64,000 bases of DNA from Trichuris trichiura. Its lineage: Eukaryota; Nematoda; Enoplea; Trichinellida; Trichuridae. This document shows, one piece after another, positions 1 to 12,547 of the stretch. Location of the stretch: NCBI GenBank assembly GCA_037903355.1, contig JBAJFE010000026.1, forward strand, positions 310,001 to 374,000, read 5' to 3'. Numbering within the stretch: the first letter of the stretch is position 1; every line of letters starts with the position of its first letter. A model generated the notes under the pieces. It ran no database searches, was not told where the DNA came from, and saw only the letters and a list, made by a program, of their open reading frames with translations. The position numbers and the translations under genes are program-made.

Positions 1-422
1 CACCAAAGCTGAAAGATATATCAGGCGCTGGCGGAAAAAGCGTTTGAGAAAAGGCCGGCGCCACCAGGCACCAAACGATGAGTCAATATAACGGAGCAGT
101 ATTAGCTGAGGCAAAAAGTCTTGGGGAACATCGCCGCCGATCGCCCCTTAACTCACTGTTGCTGTTTTAGAGGGGGGAACTTTTCATCGATTCTATCCTC
201 CACCAACGGCACCGAAATGGCGCCGCGATCCTTTGTAAGTCACTGTCCGGCGCGCATGCGCCGAAGCAGACAGCTGCCGATGGACACCTGTCCAAAGCGA
301 CAAGCTGACAAACGATGGAAATGTGCGGCAGCGGCGGCACCTTCTTTTTCTCTCCATGACGTCCATCCTCAGGCAACCAATGAGTTAAGGTAAAAATTCA
401 AATTCTTCTTATCCAACTGTCG

Positions 423-707
423 CTACCTGTGACCTTGACCAACTTTGCTCCTGCCGATCAAGCGACGGTAACCGCTGGGTTCCTTCGGGTCTCCAAGGCG
501 CCCTCTATGTAAGAGGAATAACAATGCTATTAGACCAAAAACCGCGAAAAGTTTAGTGCCGGTGCCCGCTATATATGCCTTAGGGAAGCTCTCGACAAGC
601 GCAACGTCGTTAGCTGCATTTACGCTTCTTCTCTTGACCGTCAGGCAATAAAGCTTTGAGGAGGGCAGCAAACAACATAAGTAGCGACAGCCGGAGACGG
701 GTGCCAT
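423..707 (-). CDS. Possible small single-pass membrane protein
   Basis: I do not recognise this protein. The frame opens at an ATG at 707 and runs 94 codons to a TAG. One clear hydrophobic segment lies near residues 55-70 (LFAVFGLIALLFLLH), followed by a basic, glycine-rich tail ending in KVGQGHR. The same frame is open a few codons upstream of the ATG, so it could instead be an internal or terminal exon. There is no transcript evidence and no family match. The only support is the hydrophobic helix flanked by plausible soluble sequence. It could be a chance frame in a GC-balanced region. Confidence 0.25.
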   Translation of the reverse strand: MAPVSGCRYLCCLLPSSKLYCLTVKRRSVNAANDVALVESFPKAYIAGTGTKLFAVFGLIALLFLLHRGRLGDPKEPSGYRRLIGRSKVGQGHR

Positions 708-2448
708 TGGCGTTGTGCCAGGCAATTCAAAGCAACGCAGGTTGGCTTATCCTGGACTACGCTTAGCTGTATGTACGTCGGTATCGGAAAAATTTACGAC
801 TTCAACAGCATCCAACCAACGTTCAGTAGTTCATTGACGATTGTTTTCTGTTTAAAACGTGAGCGCTGCCTGGCTAAGGAGCCAATATTTCGCCATACAG
901 TCGGTAGGCCAAGAAACAAAGAATGACACCTATGTTGGGAGGGCGTTGCCGTCGCTGATGCGCGCGAAAAGAAGATGGAAACCTCTTTTATAAGTGGGAA
1001 AAGAAAAGCGCGGCGCCATCATCCGGTGCGTACTCACGCGCGCGCGCGCCACACTTGTGACAAGCTGATAATCAACTTTTGATGAATGAACTTCCGCTTC
1101 CTTCCGGTAGCCTGAGAAGGAGGACGTTTTGGAAACAACAAAGACGTATACGCGCACGTCCGCGCCTTGGTCGAGGTCGCGGACGGTTGTCACGGAGCAG
1201 TGCGTACTCGTCTCCTCCAGCTTAATCGGCTATTAGAAGCGCCCATTGCGCCTGTCTCGACATTCAAACAAAACGGCGGCTTAATTCGTCGTGGTGTCTC
1301 CGTGAAGCGACCAAAGGTAGTACAGACTGAAATTCAAACAGCGCTCCAGACGCGCGGACGTATTAATCAAATATGAAGTTGTCAGTTCACCTGCTTCCCT
1401 GTGAAGAGATAACAAAAAGAAGGCGCCATTCGGCCGCGACCTATTCTTCCCTCTTTTTCCAGCCTGCATCGCAGTCGTCGTCGTCGTCGTCGGTGGGCCC
1501 ACTTTGCTCGGACGGCTCTGGAAGAACAAAGAATCGTTGTGCAAAGAGACGTCGCCGAAGCAAAATACGGGTGGCGCGCGTCTCTCGCGTTTACATGACA
1601 AAAGTTTGCAGATGCCAACGCGGCGGCACTTTCAACGGCGACAAGAACCAAAAAATGACCCTTCTTGCCAGCAGTGGGTGTGGCCGCCCTAAAGGATTGG
1701 TCACCTCGTTCCAATGAGCGCCCGTACGTAGAATGGAATGCACCTTGTTCTCGTCGATGGCTTTTTCTCCGCTTTTTCAAGATACGCACGCAGACATCTG
1801 ACCTTCGGCGATGTACGCTGGCGCAAGTTGAACTCTTGCGCTCGTTGGGTGCGGCAGTGCCGCCACCATGGTGGTATTATAGATTATCCGTCAAACTGGT
1901 TCTACTTTGCCACACGCAGGTGTGTACATCCTCGCGGGAGTTGTCTTCGACCATGCATTCTGCCCCTCACTTTGGTATGCGGTCGCATCGTTATCTCTTT
2001 CAATTTTCCATCAATCATTGTCGCACAGAAAACACCAGTCAGTCTTCCCCATGTTTGGCACATGGCGACTCATTCGCTGTTCTTTTCTTGTTAGCTGAGA
2101 ATGCACGTTGCGGGCGAGAATCAGTATGTGCTGCTTTTTATGGAAGCGTGGAAAAGTTGAGTCATCATTTCGAATTGTACAAAACTTCCGGACATCATCG
2201 TCGCGCGACGATAGCCTAACTGCGTACGACAACGCGTGCAGGCACGTGAAGGCGTAAACATGTTTTCTTTATCGTTATTATTGTTTGTTTCTCGAAGAAG
2301 CAGCATGATTCCCAACGATGAGAGATAGACGATGTTTTCGCAAACTAATCAAGCGAGTATATGTCGACGGGGGTTCCAACGAGCTGCCGACCGTCCACAT
2401 GATTAGTTGACCAATAGAAAGTGGACGTACCGTCAAGACGCCGTTAAA

Positions 2449-2706
2449 CTATGTAGCCAAGTGAACATAAAAATGTCCGGAAACGAGCGGACGTTCGTTG
2501 AATTTATAATCGTCGACAATTGGAACGTTAATTGCTTTGATGATATCCCATAGCGATCCGAATAGGTTCAGCCTGGTGGACAACGACTGGGACAGAGCAG
2601 GCAGGCCTTTAACGGACATGAGGTCAAAATGATAAAATTTGCCATCCATCGCTACAAGAGCCGTCAATTCGTCAATGCGAAATAGTACAGTTGGGAGAAA
2701 GTCCAT
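2449..2706 (-). other. Weak coding candidate, possibly decayed
   Basis: An 85-codon frame starts with ATG at 2706. It has a balanced, protein-like composition (for example FRIDELTALVAMDGKFYHF) but no recognised domain. The same frame continues upstream past a single in-frame TGA into further protein-like sequence around 2715-2790. That could mean a decayed coding region, or an intron whose borders I cannot fix; a GTATGT donor occurs near 2787. No family can be named. Confidence 0.2.
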
Positions 2707-3518
2707 TTGGAGACGAACCCATCAACTTTTAGTTAAAAATGCGGCACCACGGCGACGACAAGTCAATGTCGACTGGTCAATAACATACTTTTCTATTGCC
2801 TTAAGCATTCATTGACAAATGACCGCGACAGCCGGCAGGCTGCTTCTTGTTCGACCATGTCTCCTCTGTGCGTATCCGGTTGCGGATGAATTTCAAAGAG
2901 CCTTGCCGCGGTGTTTTCGGCACAGTTGTCGTTGACCTGTCAAGCAACCGTATGACGAGGTGAGCCAGTTGGCCCTTAGAATCTTTGGTCTTGTCGTAGA
3001 GCTGTGCTAAGCGTTCCCATGACCAAAGTTCTCACAGCTGACAAGGTTTTCCTCCGTCTCTGTCGTCGGTCGGTTTGCGACCAGCATACCCATATCCTCG
3101 GGCATCTTTTCAGGCCGTTACTATCAGTTGTCTCAATCGACGCCAATGCCTTCGTGTTGAAGGCATTAGGACGTTGCCTGGTAAGCGACAGGTGGTGGAC
3201 GAAATTTCGGCGAGCCTTCCTCATTGTTGCCGACGGAGATAGTTCATTTTTCCTCCCAGCCGTTACCCTGCAAGCGTTCCTTAGGACGAAGACGCATTTA
3301 TCCATCTCAATGCGTTTTGCGCGTGTTTTCGTACCGCTGTCAAGCAAAGGCTAGTCGGCAATAATTCAAAGGCTTTCTATATTGATATGCACGTGTACAC
3401 GCGAGCAAGCGTAGTAATCGCGTGCGCAAAGGCAGGCAGGCATGCGCGTTTGACAACGAAAGGAAAAAAAATGGATTGGCAAAGAAGTTGTTAAACGAAT
3501 GAGGGCAAAGTTGATCTT

Positions 3519-5630
3519 TTAAAAGAAGCAGCAGAAGAAGGAAAGCTTGGACATTGGCCCAATTTCTTGATCCATCGTTTCAAGCGACAGTGGTTCGTAG
3601 CGGTCGAGCCTTTCCTTTTCGATAATTCGCTCCGCCAATTCGACAAAGGCCGTTTGCACGTTGCAGTCGGTTCGAGCGCTCACCTCCATAATGGAGAGGT
3701 TTTGAGCCGACGCAAAGAGCTCTGCCGTCGCGAAAGGGACCTTTCGGAGTTCGGTCATGTCGCATTTGGTTCCCAATAGCAGTACCTGCGTATCAGGCGG
3801 CATTGTACGTTTCACCTCGTTCAAGTGCAGCTGGACGTTGTTGAAACTGTACGGTTCGGTGATATCATAGACAATGAGCGCTCCTGGAATAAAGAAACTC
3901 TTGCAGAGAGGACATCCTTACATTTCTAGACAATGCTTATGCGGTAGGTGACCAACAGAATTTTAATGGGCCAATTATTATTTTGTTTATGGGGCACCTA
4001 GCTAGACGAATGCCGTAAAGTTGATGAGGCGTCGTGCGTTCAGTTGAGCTTTGCTATCGTTATAGAAAATGATCGTTTTGCAAATAATGTTAAGCTGTCA
4101 GTTGACCCTTATCGCTATCACTTTACGAGGCTCAAATTTTTTAATAAATGCCGACTGGAGCAGATACCCTCAGCACTAGTGAGCGGCACTGGCCTTTGCC
4201 CTTATCAATTCATTCTGTTCATCTTTTCCAATCTGCCGCCGCTTGTCAATTGCAATCAGCACTGTCGGCCAACTGAAGCCGTAAATTACGGTTTGACATG
4301 TAGCATTATCGTCCTATCGGACGATTGACGGTAAAAAGTTAAATGGCCATAAACATGAAGAACAGCATTCGTCCCCTTCAACTGCGACCTTGCCTATTCC
4401 GACTGCGACGGAATGTTGGATTCCGAAGTAATCTTTCCGTCGAATCGCTGCGACTCACCTTTGACAATTATCGCTGCTTATCAGCGCATATCACGTCGGT
4501 TTTATTCCCTCAATATCCAGCTCGCATTAATACGAATTAAGCGTAGGTGGGCGTTAAGTAAAATTCGAACTTGCTCTGTTTCTTTAACAACTTTTCTCCT
4601 CAATTGAACTCAATTAATTATACGCGTATTCATTAAATATTCTTACGGAAAGGTGCCGATTATCGTGTTTCAGAACCGAAAAAGAGGCGGGAGCTCAAAG
4701 TGCAAAACAGCGTTATTGGAATATGAAAATCGTCCGACACGTCGTAGCAGATTGGAGCCAGCTAGCAAGGTCAGCCTGTTATCCAACGAGAAGAATATAC
4801 GACCAGCGGCGGTAACCGATTGGTGCCCGTCAAACGTCGACGACAGGTTAGCAAACGACCCGATTTAAGAAAAACTGTTTTGCAAAAGCCTACTTGCGCG
4901 AGGGGCTGCAAATAGATGGACACTTTTAGCGAAAGACAAATGTGGTGTTTAGTTTTGCATATCATTGCATTTTAAGTCCACTTTCGGCTAGCTGCGTGTA
5001 TACTATAGGTATTTTGTATGCGAGTTTTAAGGAGTATAATGCTAGGCGATAGTTGTTGTCAGAAAAAGGAGACTTTGCTATTCTAAGGACATCATTATCT
5101 AGCATTTTTTTCTCTTAAGAAATATATAACTTGTTTATATAATGTAACCTATTGCAACCCTATAGCCCCATGTAATAGCCTATACACATTTGGTTACCAC
5201 TGCGCTTGGATGAAAGTGGAACAGTGTGAATTGTTGCTGGGTCACTAGTTGGAGAATTTCGGCAATGTTTGCAGCTCAGAAAAGAGGACGAATCTGTGAT
5301 GAGAGGTCGATACGCACCTTTGCACCGGTAGAGATACTCTCCTTGGAGACGCTTGCAACCGGCTGTATCGTAGATGATCATCTTTATTCGTTCACCATTG
5401 GAGAGACGCACGGAGACCAAATGCCTTTGGACACCTTTGGTCGCTTTGTGCTTCGTCAAAAATTGACCGCGGCATAATCTATGAACGAGGGCGGTTTTTC
5501 CAACCCCGTAATCACCAATGATCGCTATGCCAATAGCGTCCTTCTCCGCGAAGGGTCCCAGATGAAGTTGGCTAACCACCGAGGTTTCTTTAGTGTCGTA
5601 GCACAGCTTATACAAGTCTCCTTCGTTCAT
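3519..5630 (-). CDS. Diverged Rab-like small GTPase
   Basis: Two exons, 5318-5630 and 3519-3883, joined across a 1,434-bp GT...AG intron in phase 1, give 225 residues. A P-loop GDYGVGKT sits at residues 39-46, a switch I Thr near 64, and the DTAG of switch II at 88-91. A G4-like GTKCDM and a G5-like EVSA follow in exon 2. The protein ends in CCFF, which fits the CCXX geranylgeranylation class of Rab proteins, so membrane-traffic work at a vesicle surface is likely. Oddities: the Gln that normally follows DTAG is Cys92, switch II has Tyr in place of Trp, and G4 has Thr in place of Asn. Slow or absent intrinsic GTP hydrolysis is therefore inferred. The N-terminus carries about 30 extra residues before the G domain. 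The ATG at 5630 is the first in frame after a stop, but an acceptor-like cag at about 5655 leaves room for an upstream exon. Confidence 0.8.
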
Positions 5631-8600
5631 GATGTAACCAAGTCGGAAGTTCTCTGCTTATGAGCCGTTTAGGCAGATTGAGTGCGTCGTAACTTAGTCA
5701 TGATCAAAACGGCCACGTACCATCGGCGTTAGAAGCACATTGAAACGGTACTGCTGATAGCAATGGTAGCGGAGGCTGCGATTTTATCTAAGGCAAAATG
5801 CACAAGTTGTATCTGTCATCAGCCGAAGACGACAATGACGACAGTGTTTGCATAAGCGCGGGGTTTTCGCCGCTTCCAACTTTCTTCTCGTCTCTAGTCA
5901 GTCGTCCAGCGAGTTATTATTTGCCATTTCACAGCATCGCCTTGAAGGCGAACTAGCGAGCAACTCTATTGCTTTCGCGCTGCTCGAGTGGACAATACGA
6001 AATATAACGCTGTACAAGCACTGCCGTTCAGCGGTGGACTTCTCGAAAGTGTAATTTGGCAACGAGTTTTATTAAAAATGATTTCCGCACAAATACGTGT
6101 GCATCGTCGAATCGTGCGGAGCCCATCAATCGTACATGCAGCTCACATCCGTTTTCAAAACTGTGCCGCTTCGTTATTTTTTCCAAACACCGACCTCCCT
6201 TATTTTTATGCAAATGAACCACTGGCAGTGTATGCAAACTTTTGCCAATTTACTGGAAGCGTGCGCATGTCCGAGCGGTCTACGATGGTTTAAAAAAAGT
6301 CAATCGATTTTTGTTCAACTGAAAATGGCTTTAAAACTGTTAATATTAATAGATGAAACGACTTGGCTATTAAGCGTTGATTGACTGGCACGCTTTTAGA
6401 GCATGAACAACCGTTTCCCGTCTGAACTGGGCGGCATTTCGTTGGAAGCGTTTGTCGCTTCCTTTCATGCATAGCCGTCGGAATTGGATGTTGAAATTGG
6501 CAGCGCTTTTTTTCTTATTTTCTCTGCGGCTTCAATACGACTGGCAAGTTCACCATTTGGCATTGAATTTTGCGGTTCAAATCCTGACTGGCTAATTGAG
6601 GCACTTAAAATACCGACTATCTCAAAATCACTGTTGTTTGCTCGCGGTTGCGCACTTGCTTTCCGCTTCCGTGGAGCTCTCGGGAATACCGGTTATTTGG
6701 ACTGTCCTGTTGACCACGATGGACGCAATGCGTCTGCTTTGTCTGCAAGGCTGTGAGAAAAGTTTGCACAGTCAAACTTTTTCCGTACCTTTTTTAGGCC
6801 ATTTTTATTTATCCGTCTGTGGTGGCACTCTTGCCGTTAAACTGTCACTTTATTGACGTTTTTCGTATATTCTCAAGTGCAAAAGAAAAATGCTTTGCTT
6901 TACGCCCCCGGAAAGAATTCCGACGGTTAAACCGCCCTTGCCTAAGTTCCCTCAAAGTCACACCGTGCGATCGCATGGAAAATACGGGCTTTCAAAGAGG
7001 GACCCTGACAATTGGCGTTGAAATTCAAGTATGTTCGAAATGTTGCTCTTTATTGTTACCTTGGGCAAAGGGCGCAGTGATTCATAATGAAATAATTCAT
7101 TACGGAGGTGGCTGTTGAACGCCTGGTCGTAGCTGAAGTGGCTTCAGCGCAGCATGTTTCTTTACGCCCTCATTGGCGCAGTCCATTCAGATATTTCACC
7201 AATGGTTCAGTCAACTTTCGTGAGTAACAAGTGTGAATAATAATTTGTGGCGGTAGAACGATTGGCGCGTTACGCGTGGAGCTCATGACTCACTGTGAAC
7301 ACATCTTGTCACACTAATATATGCATAAATTTGGTAAATCAACTTGTATAAACATGTTTATGCACTTATGTTGCTATATGAAATTTCTGAACGTCGCCAG
7401 TGGCGTATCACTGCGCATACCGACTTTTTCGCAAATGGTTTACAATGGCTAAGGAAATATCCCATTCATACGCGTGACCACTTTAGGCGGGCGGGTAAGT
7501 ACAAAGGCTTTGCAGAGAATTGAGTATGATTACGGCTGGTTCATGCAGCGTGCTCATTTTGGTGACATATCTGAAAAAGACTCTTTGCTACAGTGTGTTC
7601 ATTGATCTCGGTAGCCGTTGAAACCTTGAATGGAGATCTGGCAGATAGTATGAAGTTGTAAGAAAAAAGCGATTGCCGAATTTGCACGTGGAAACAATAT
7701 GCCCAAACGAACCGGATTTTTACGCCGCTGAATGGTAATACGTATGTCAACTGCGAAAACAAAGCCGTAATTAATAAATATGCTTCAATGGACACACCCG
7801 TTAATGCGCGATTGAAATCTGCGTTGCTGGTTTACCAATACTGCGTTTAACAAACAGAGCCGTAAAAGGTAAACAACACGGAGTGCATTTATTAACGTAT
7901 TCTTTCTTTACGGAAATGTGTGATGGCTCAAAAAAGCTCAAGGCTTTTCAAAGTCGAACAGAAAATGCACTTTAACGGCTCTACAGGACGAAATTTTAGT
8001 GGAACAAGCGGTTTATAGCTTACCCATGAAAGGAAGTTATTAATAGCTGTGACCTTTGTAAAATCGGCGCCCTTGGCTAATGTTTAGGCGTGCACCAATG
8101 TCTGCGCATGCGGAATTAATTTTTCACCAGAATCAACAGCCTACCAGCGTGGACGCGCTTGTCAACTTCGTGTTTTTTATCTTTGCTTCCTTATTGGGTA
8201 TGGAAAGGATTTTTGAAAACTTTTGTAGGCGACTTTGGAAAAAACTATGATGTGCAGAGCAAAAATTCGACTAATCTAACTTCCTTAAGAAGAACCATTG
8301 TAAATGAAAGAGAAGAATTCTGCGTTCATCACTTTTCTTCCTCTTTTCCTGGGCCTAAGCAACTGCTGAGCTCTTTGAAACTAAACTATGTTCAGGTTCT
8401 ATTCTCTTTATCGGTGTAATTGAGCAAAATGAGTTTTCTGTACTGGCATAGTCGTGTCATGACCAGTTACATAACTCTAATGAGTAGGGAACATATTCAT
8501 TAAAGCTAGGACTTAAATGCTGCGTGCATTACGGCGCTGTTTTAATGAAGTACTCTCTACAGTACACTTAGATGGGAAAATAAGGCAACAAGAAAGAACA

Positions 8601-9678
8601 GTCCTCTATGCCATAGGATGCTGCAATTACGAAAGAAGCAGTACGAGCTGCTTCGACCAAAAATCTGGCAGCTGGTTGTAAGCATTTACTCTGCGGCGTT
8701 TAGAATGTAAGATCTGCGTGTTTTCGACGTCTGGGCGATTCAACACGAAGGTTATTTCCTTCTTTAATTCCGCCCATACCGTTGGAAGCTTAAACGAAAG
8801 GTTTCAATTCAGCGCAGATAATGGTTGACGTGCTGTGGAGCGGGAAAGGTAACTATTGCGTCAAATCGTGCTAAATCCTATTTGTGACTAAAATTGAAAA
8901 TTGCAACTGCTCCGCCAAGCAGTTAGTCTATACGCAATTGCCAGTTGGCAGCTAGCAACGCGACATGAATTTTTACTTTACAATAACCGGATCACGCATC
9001 TTAGGCGCCCCATTGTCATACTGTAAGTTTGACTACCATCCTGTCTTACCCTTATCTGAGCCTAAGTATAAATATAAGGCTTATGTCTTGATTTAGATTT
9101 TGGTAAGAGCAAAAAAATGCGGTTGGTGTACTCTCCAGTATGGGCACAACAAATTAAAGGCATGTTTGCCGGAAAGAAACCTGCATTTCTCGAACGGTGG
9201 GGGCGGTTAAGAGGCAAGACCCTAAAAACGTTTTGCCTCGCTAACGCGCTTCCAGAATTTAAGCAGTGATGTGTAATTTTTTCCAGTTGCGTCGCTTGTT
9301 TTAAACTCACTCTTTAAAATATTAACCTAAGAGAAAAGTCGGATTTTCGTAATGCCAAAATCCTACCGTTAAAGTTACGCACCGCTACTATGTTTTCCTT
9401 TTTAGTGTGCTTTTGTCGCTAAAAGATTTTCTAAGCGTTTGGTAGCCAAGTACGAATTGCGCCTACTAATTACGTAAGCTGTATCGCATGCTTATGATAT
9501 GAACCTGCGCGGTATAGTAGACGAAGTATACTGACGCAATAGTTTCTTCAATTTCGTTATTTTTCTAAAAGTAGATGTTGATTTAGTAACCCTGCAATCC
9601 ATTCGCTTAGCCTGGATAAAATGTACTCGCGCCGATTGTAAGTTTATTTTGGGCTCAATCTCTCGCCGCCAGTGCACG
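5631..9678. other. Intergenic, no supported gene
   Basis: Only short frames of fewer than about 100 codons occur here. None has a recognisable motif or a consistent splice pattern. The stretch lies between the divergently transcribed GTPase gene (minus) and threonyl-tRNA synthetase gene (plus), so it should hold both promoters. I saw no core promoter element that can be called with confidence. Confidence 0.5.
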
Positions 9679-12547
9679 ATGGTGAACGCAACAGACGTGC
9701 TTGTTACTAGTCCAATAGAGGCGCCGGTACCACCGAATCTTGAAGCAACGAATCTCGTATCGAAAGTACCTTGCGAGTTGGATCCATGGCCAGACTACAT
9801 CAAAGAAAGACTTTTACTTTGGCAGAAGTACATGGAAAGGTATAGCGTTTTCGAATTTCTGTTATTGTTCTCGGACAAGTTTAAGAATTCCGCGTTATTT
9901 CTCTGTTACTTAGTCAGTGCACTGAAGCTTGGGGCAGTTCACTGAAGAAGAAACGTGCTGATTATTGAGTTTATGTTTTAAAAGAATCCTTATATTTTGA
10001 AACAGGTCGTTTCGCCGTTGAAGTTCTCTGCCTCTGAAGTTTAGTAATATATTGATGATTGAAAAAAAATTCGTAGATGATGTACCCTTCGCGCGTACGC
10101 GCAATGCAAACAAACTGTTGACTGCTGTTGCAGGTACAAAAAAGAGTTGGCAGCAAAAGTGAGCGAAAAAATAGAGGTCACTCTTCCCGATGGAAAAGTT
10201 ATTGCGGCAGATTCTTGGCGCACAACCCCGTATCAGATAGCTTGCAAAATTAGTCAATCTCTTGCCGATCAGACAATCATATCTAAGGTTAATGACGAAG
10301 TCTGGGACTTGGATCGTCCTTTGGAAGCTTCCTGTCGGTTGGAGCTGCTAAAGTTCGATCACGACGACGCCAAACAGGTTTACTGGCATAGCACAGCTCA
10401 TGTACTTGGCGAAGCCGCGGAACGCTACTTCGGTGGTTGTCTTTGCTATGGGCCTCCTATTGAAAATGGCTTTTATTATGATATGTTCATGGATGATAGG
10501 ACGGTGACGGCAGATGACCTGCCAGCGCTTGAGTCGATCATGAAGTGCGCCATTAAAGTACCTTAGATTTGCAAGTACGCTGTTCACGATTTTGGAGGAT
10601 GTAAATTTTTTCAGGATAAGCAGAACTTTGAACGACTTGAGCTACGAAAGGAGGAATTGATGGAGATGTTTAAGTACAACAAGTTTAAGTTGCGAATCCT
10701 GGAAGAAAAAGTTACCAGTGAAAAAACAACTGCTTATCGGTGCGGTCCTCTCATAGACCTTTGTCGTGGACCGCACGTTCGCCATACGGGCAAAATAAAG
10801 GCGTTCAAAGTCACTAAGAACAGTTCGACATTTTGGGAAGGCAAAGCGAATATGGAAACGCTGCAACGTATATATGGTATCAGTTTTCCGGATACAAAAT
10901 TAATGAAGGAATGGCAGAAGTTTCAAGAAGAGGCTGCCGCGCGAGATCATCGAAAAATGGGGCGAGAACAAGAGTTGTTTGTTTTTCATGAACTCAGCCC
11001 TGGTTCAGCCTTTTTCTATCCAAGGGGTACATATATCTATAACACATTGGTTGAATTTTTGAGAAAGCAGTACCGTAAAAGGGGATATAAGGAAGTGATA
11101 ACGCCGAATATGTACAACAGTCATCTTTGGGAGATATCCGGTCATTGGCAGCACTACGCGAAAAATATGTTCAGGTACTGACGTCTATTTTTCTTCATCT
11201 GGTTGACCAGTTGACGGTAGGATTGAAATTGAAAAAGAGCAATTCGGCTTGAAACCAATGAATTGTCCGGGACATTGTTTGATGTTTGCCAGCCGACCAA
11301 GAACGTTCAAAGAGCTTCCGTTGCGTTTTGCCGACTTCGGTGTGCTTCATAGGTTGGTCCGCAAAATTCCCACAGACTGTAGTAGTAATAAAGTTCTTAG
11401 GAACGAGTTGTCGGGAGCATTGAGCGGTCTTACTCGAGTTCGACGATTCCAACAAGACGATGCGCATCATTTTTGCCGGCACGATCAGATACGCGATGAG
11501 ATAGAAGGTTGTTTGGACTTTTTAAAATTCGTCTACGACACGTTTGGGTTTGACTTCAAACTTTATCTTTCCACGCGACCGGACGACTTTTTGGGAGACA
11601 TTGAAACATGGTATGTCAACGACCATTTTTTTCCGCTGAAGTTTACCACTTCTCCCGTCAGGAATGACGCGGAGGAACAACTGAAATGTGCTTTGGACAA
11701 TTTCAACTTACCTTGGACGTTGAATGCAGGCGACGGAGCTTTCTACGGTCCCAAAATTGACATAATTGTACTGGACGCTATGAGACGAGGACATCAGTGT
11801 GCTACGGTCCAGTTGGACTTTCAATTGCCCATCCGTTTCGACCTACATTACACCGAGTAAGGGCGCGAAGACTTGTGGCCATGGAACGCTCGTTTCTTTC
11901 CCCTTTAGCGAAAATGGAGTCAAGCAGCGGCCGGTGATTGTCCATCGAGCAATTTTGGGATCCATTGAACGTATGATTGCGGTCCTTACGGAAAATTTTG
12001 GCGGCAAATGGCCTTTTTGGTTGTCCCCACGTCAAGCCATTGTCGTTCCTGTACATCCGGTTCTTGATTCCTACGCGGAAGCCGTAAAGGACAAGGTAAG
12101 AGACTAGTTAAGAAATTTGCATTAGTTGCTTGCTTTATTTGGTTAATTTCTCTATAACATTGTATCTAATGTTGTAAGTTCAGTTTGCGTTGTGCTACGC
12201 GTCTGCAAGCAAATGGGCTTTGTTAAAATGCTTCATTACTTTTAGATTTACGAAGCGGGCTTTGAATGCGACGTAGATTTGGACTCGAGCGATACGTTTA
12301 ACAAAAAAGTCAGAAATGCGCAAGTTGCGCAGTACAATTACATTCTTGTCGTCGGCGAAAAGGAGAAGGAAAATGGTACCGTTAATGTTCGTACGAGAGA
12401 CAACAAGGTTTGATGCATCGCGGCGGGAAAGCATTTTTTTGACGAATTTAATTGTAGGTTCACGGAGAGTTTACTGTTTCTGATCTGATACAAAGGTTTC
12501 GCCGCCTCAAAGACGAATATGTAAAAAACAGCGAAGAGCAGCTGTAA
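9679..12547 (+). CDS. Threonyl-tRNA synthetase, cytosolic type
   Basis: Charges tRNA-Thr with threonine. Nine exons: 9679-9839, 10134-10557, 10615-11174, 11221-11352, 11401-11610, 11662-11856, 11909-12095, 12246-12407, 12458-12547. They sum to 2,121 nt (706 residues) with consistent phases throughout. In order: a short N-terminal extension; a TGS domain from about residue 66 ([10 protein letters not shown]); an editing domain with HSTAH (His139, His143) and CRGPH (Cys245, His249); the class II catalytic core with KPMNCPGHC (zinc ligand Cys397), RNELSG (motif 2) and [11 protein letters not shown]; and the anticodon-binding domain ([18 protein letters not shown]). All signatures expected of an active, editing-competent enzyme are present. 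The start is the first in-frame ATG and matches the eukaryotic cytosolic length. Introns are 46-57 bp except for 294 and 150 bp. Two of them, 11353-11400 and 11611-11661, are multiples of three and free of stops. Confidence 0.97.

Larger units (their letters stand above)
1..3518. other. Gene-poor left end
   Basis: No multi-exon gene could be assembled with confidence here. The stretch is moderately GC-rich and has several open frames on both strands that overlap each other and show no family motif. Two minus-strand frames, 423-707 and 2449-2706, look somewhat more protein-like and are listed separately. A perfect 9-bp hairpin lies at 3145-3167. An alternating GC run (cgcgcgcgcg) sits near 1037-1047. 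Confidence 0.5.

Noticed and set aside
1382..2219. Open frames of 110-184 codons on both strands
   Set aside because: They overlap each other in several frames, have no recognisable motif and no splice partner; typical chance frames in GC-balanced DNA.
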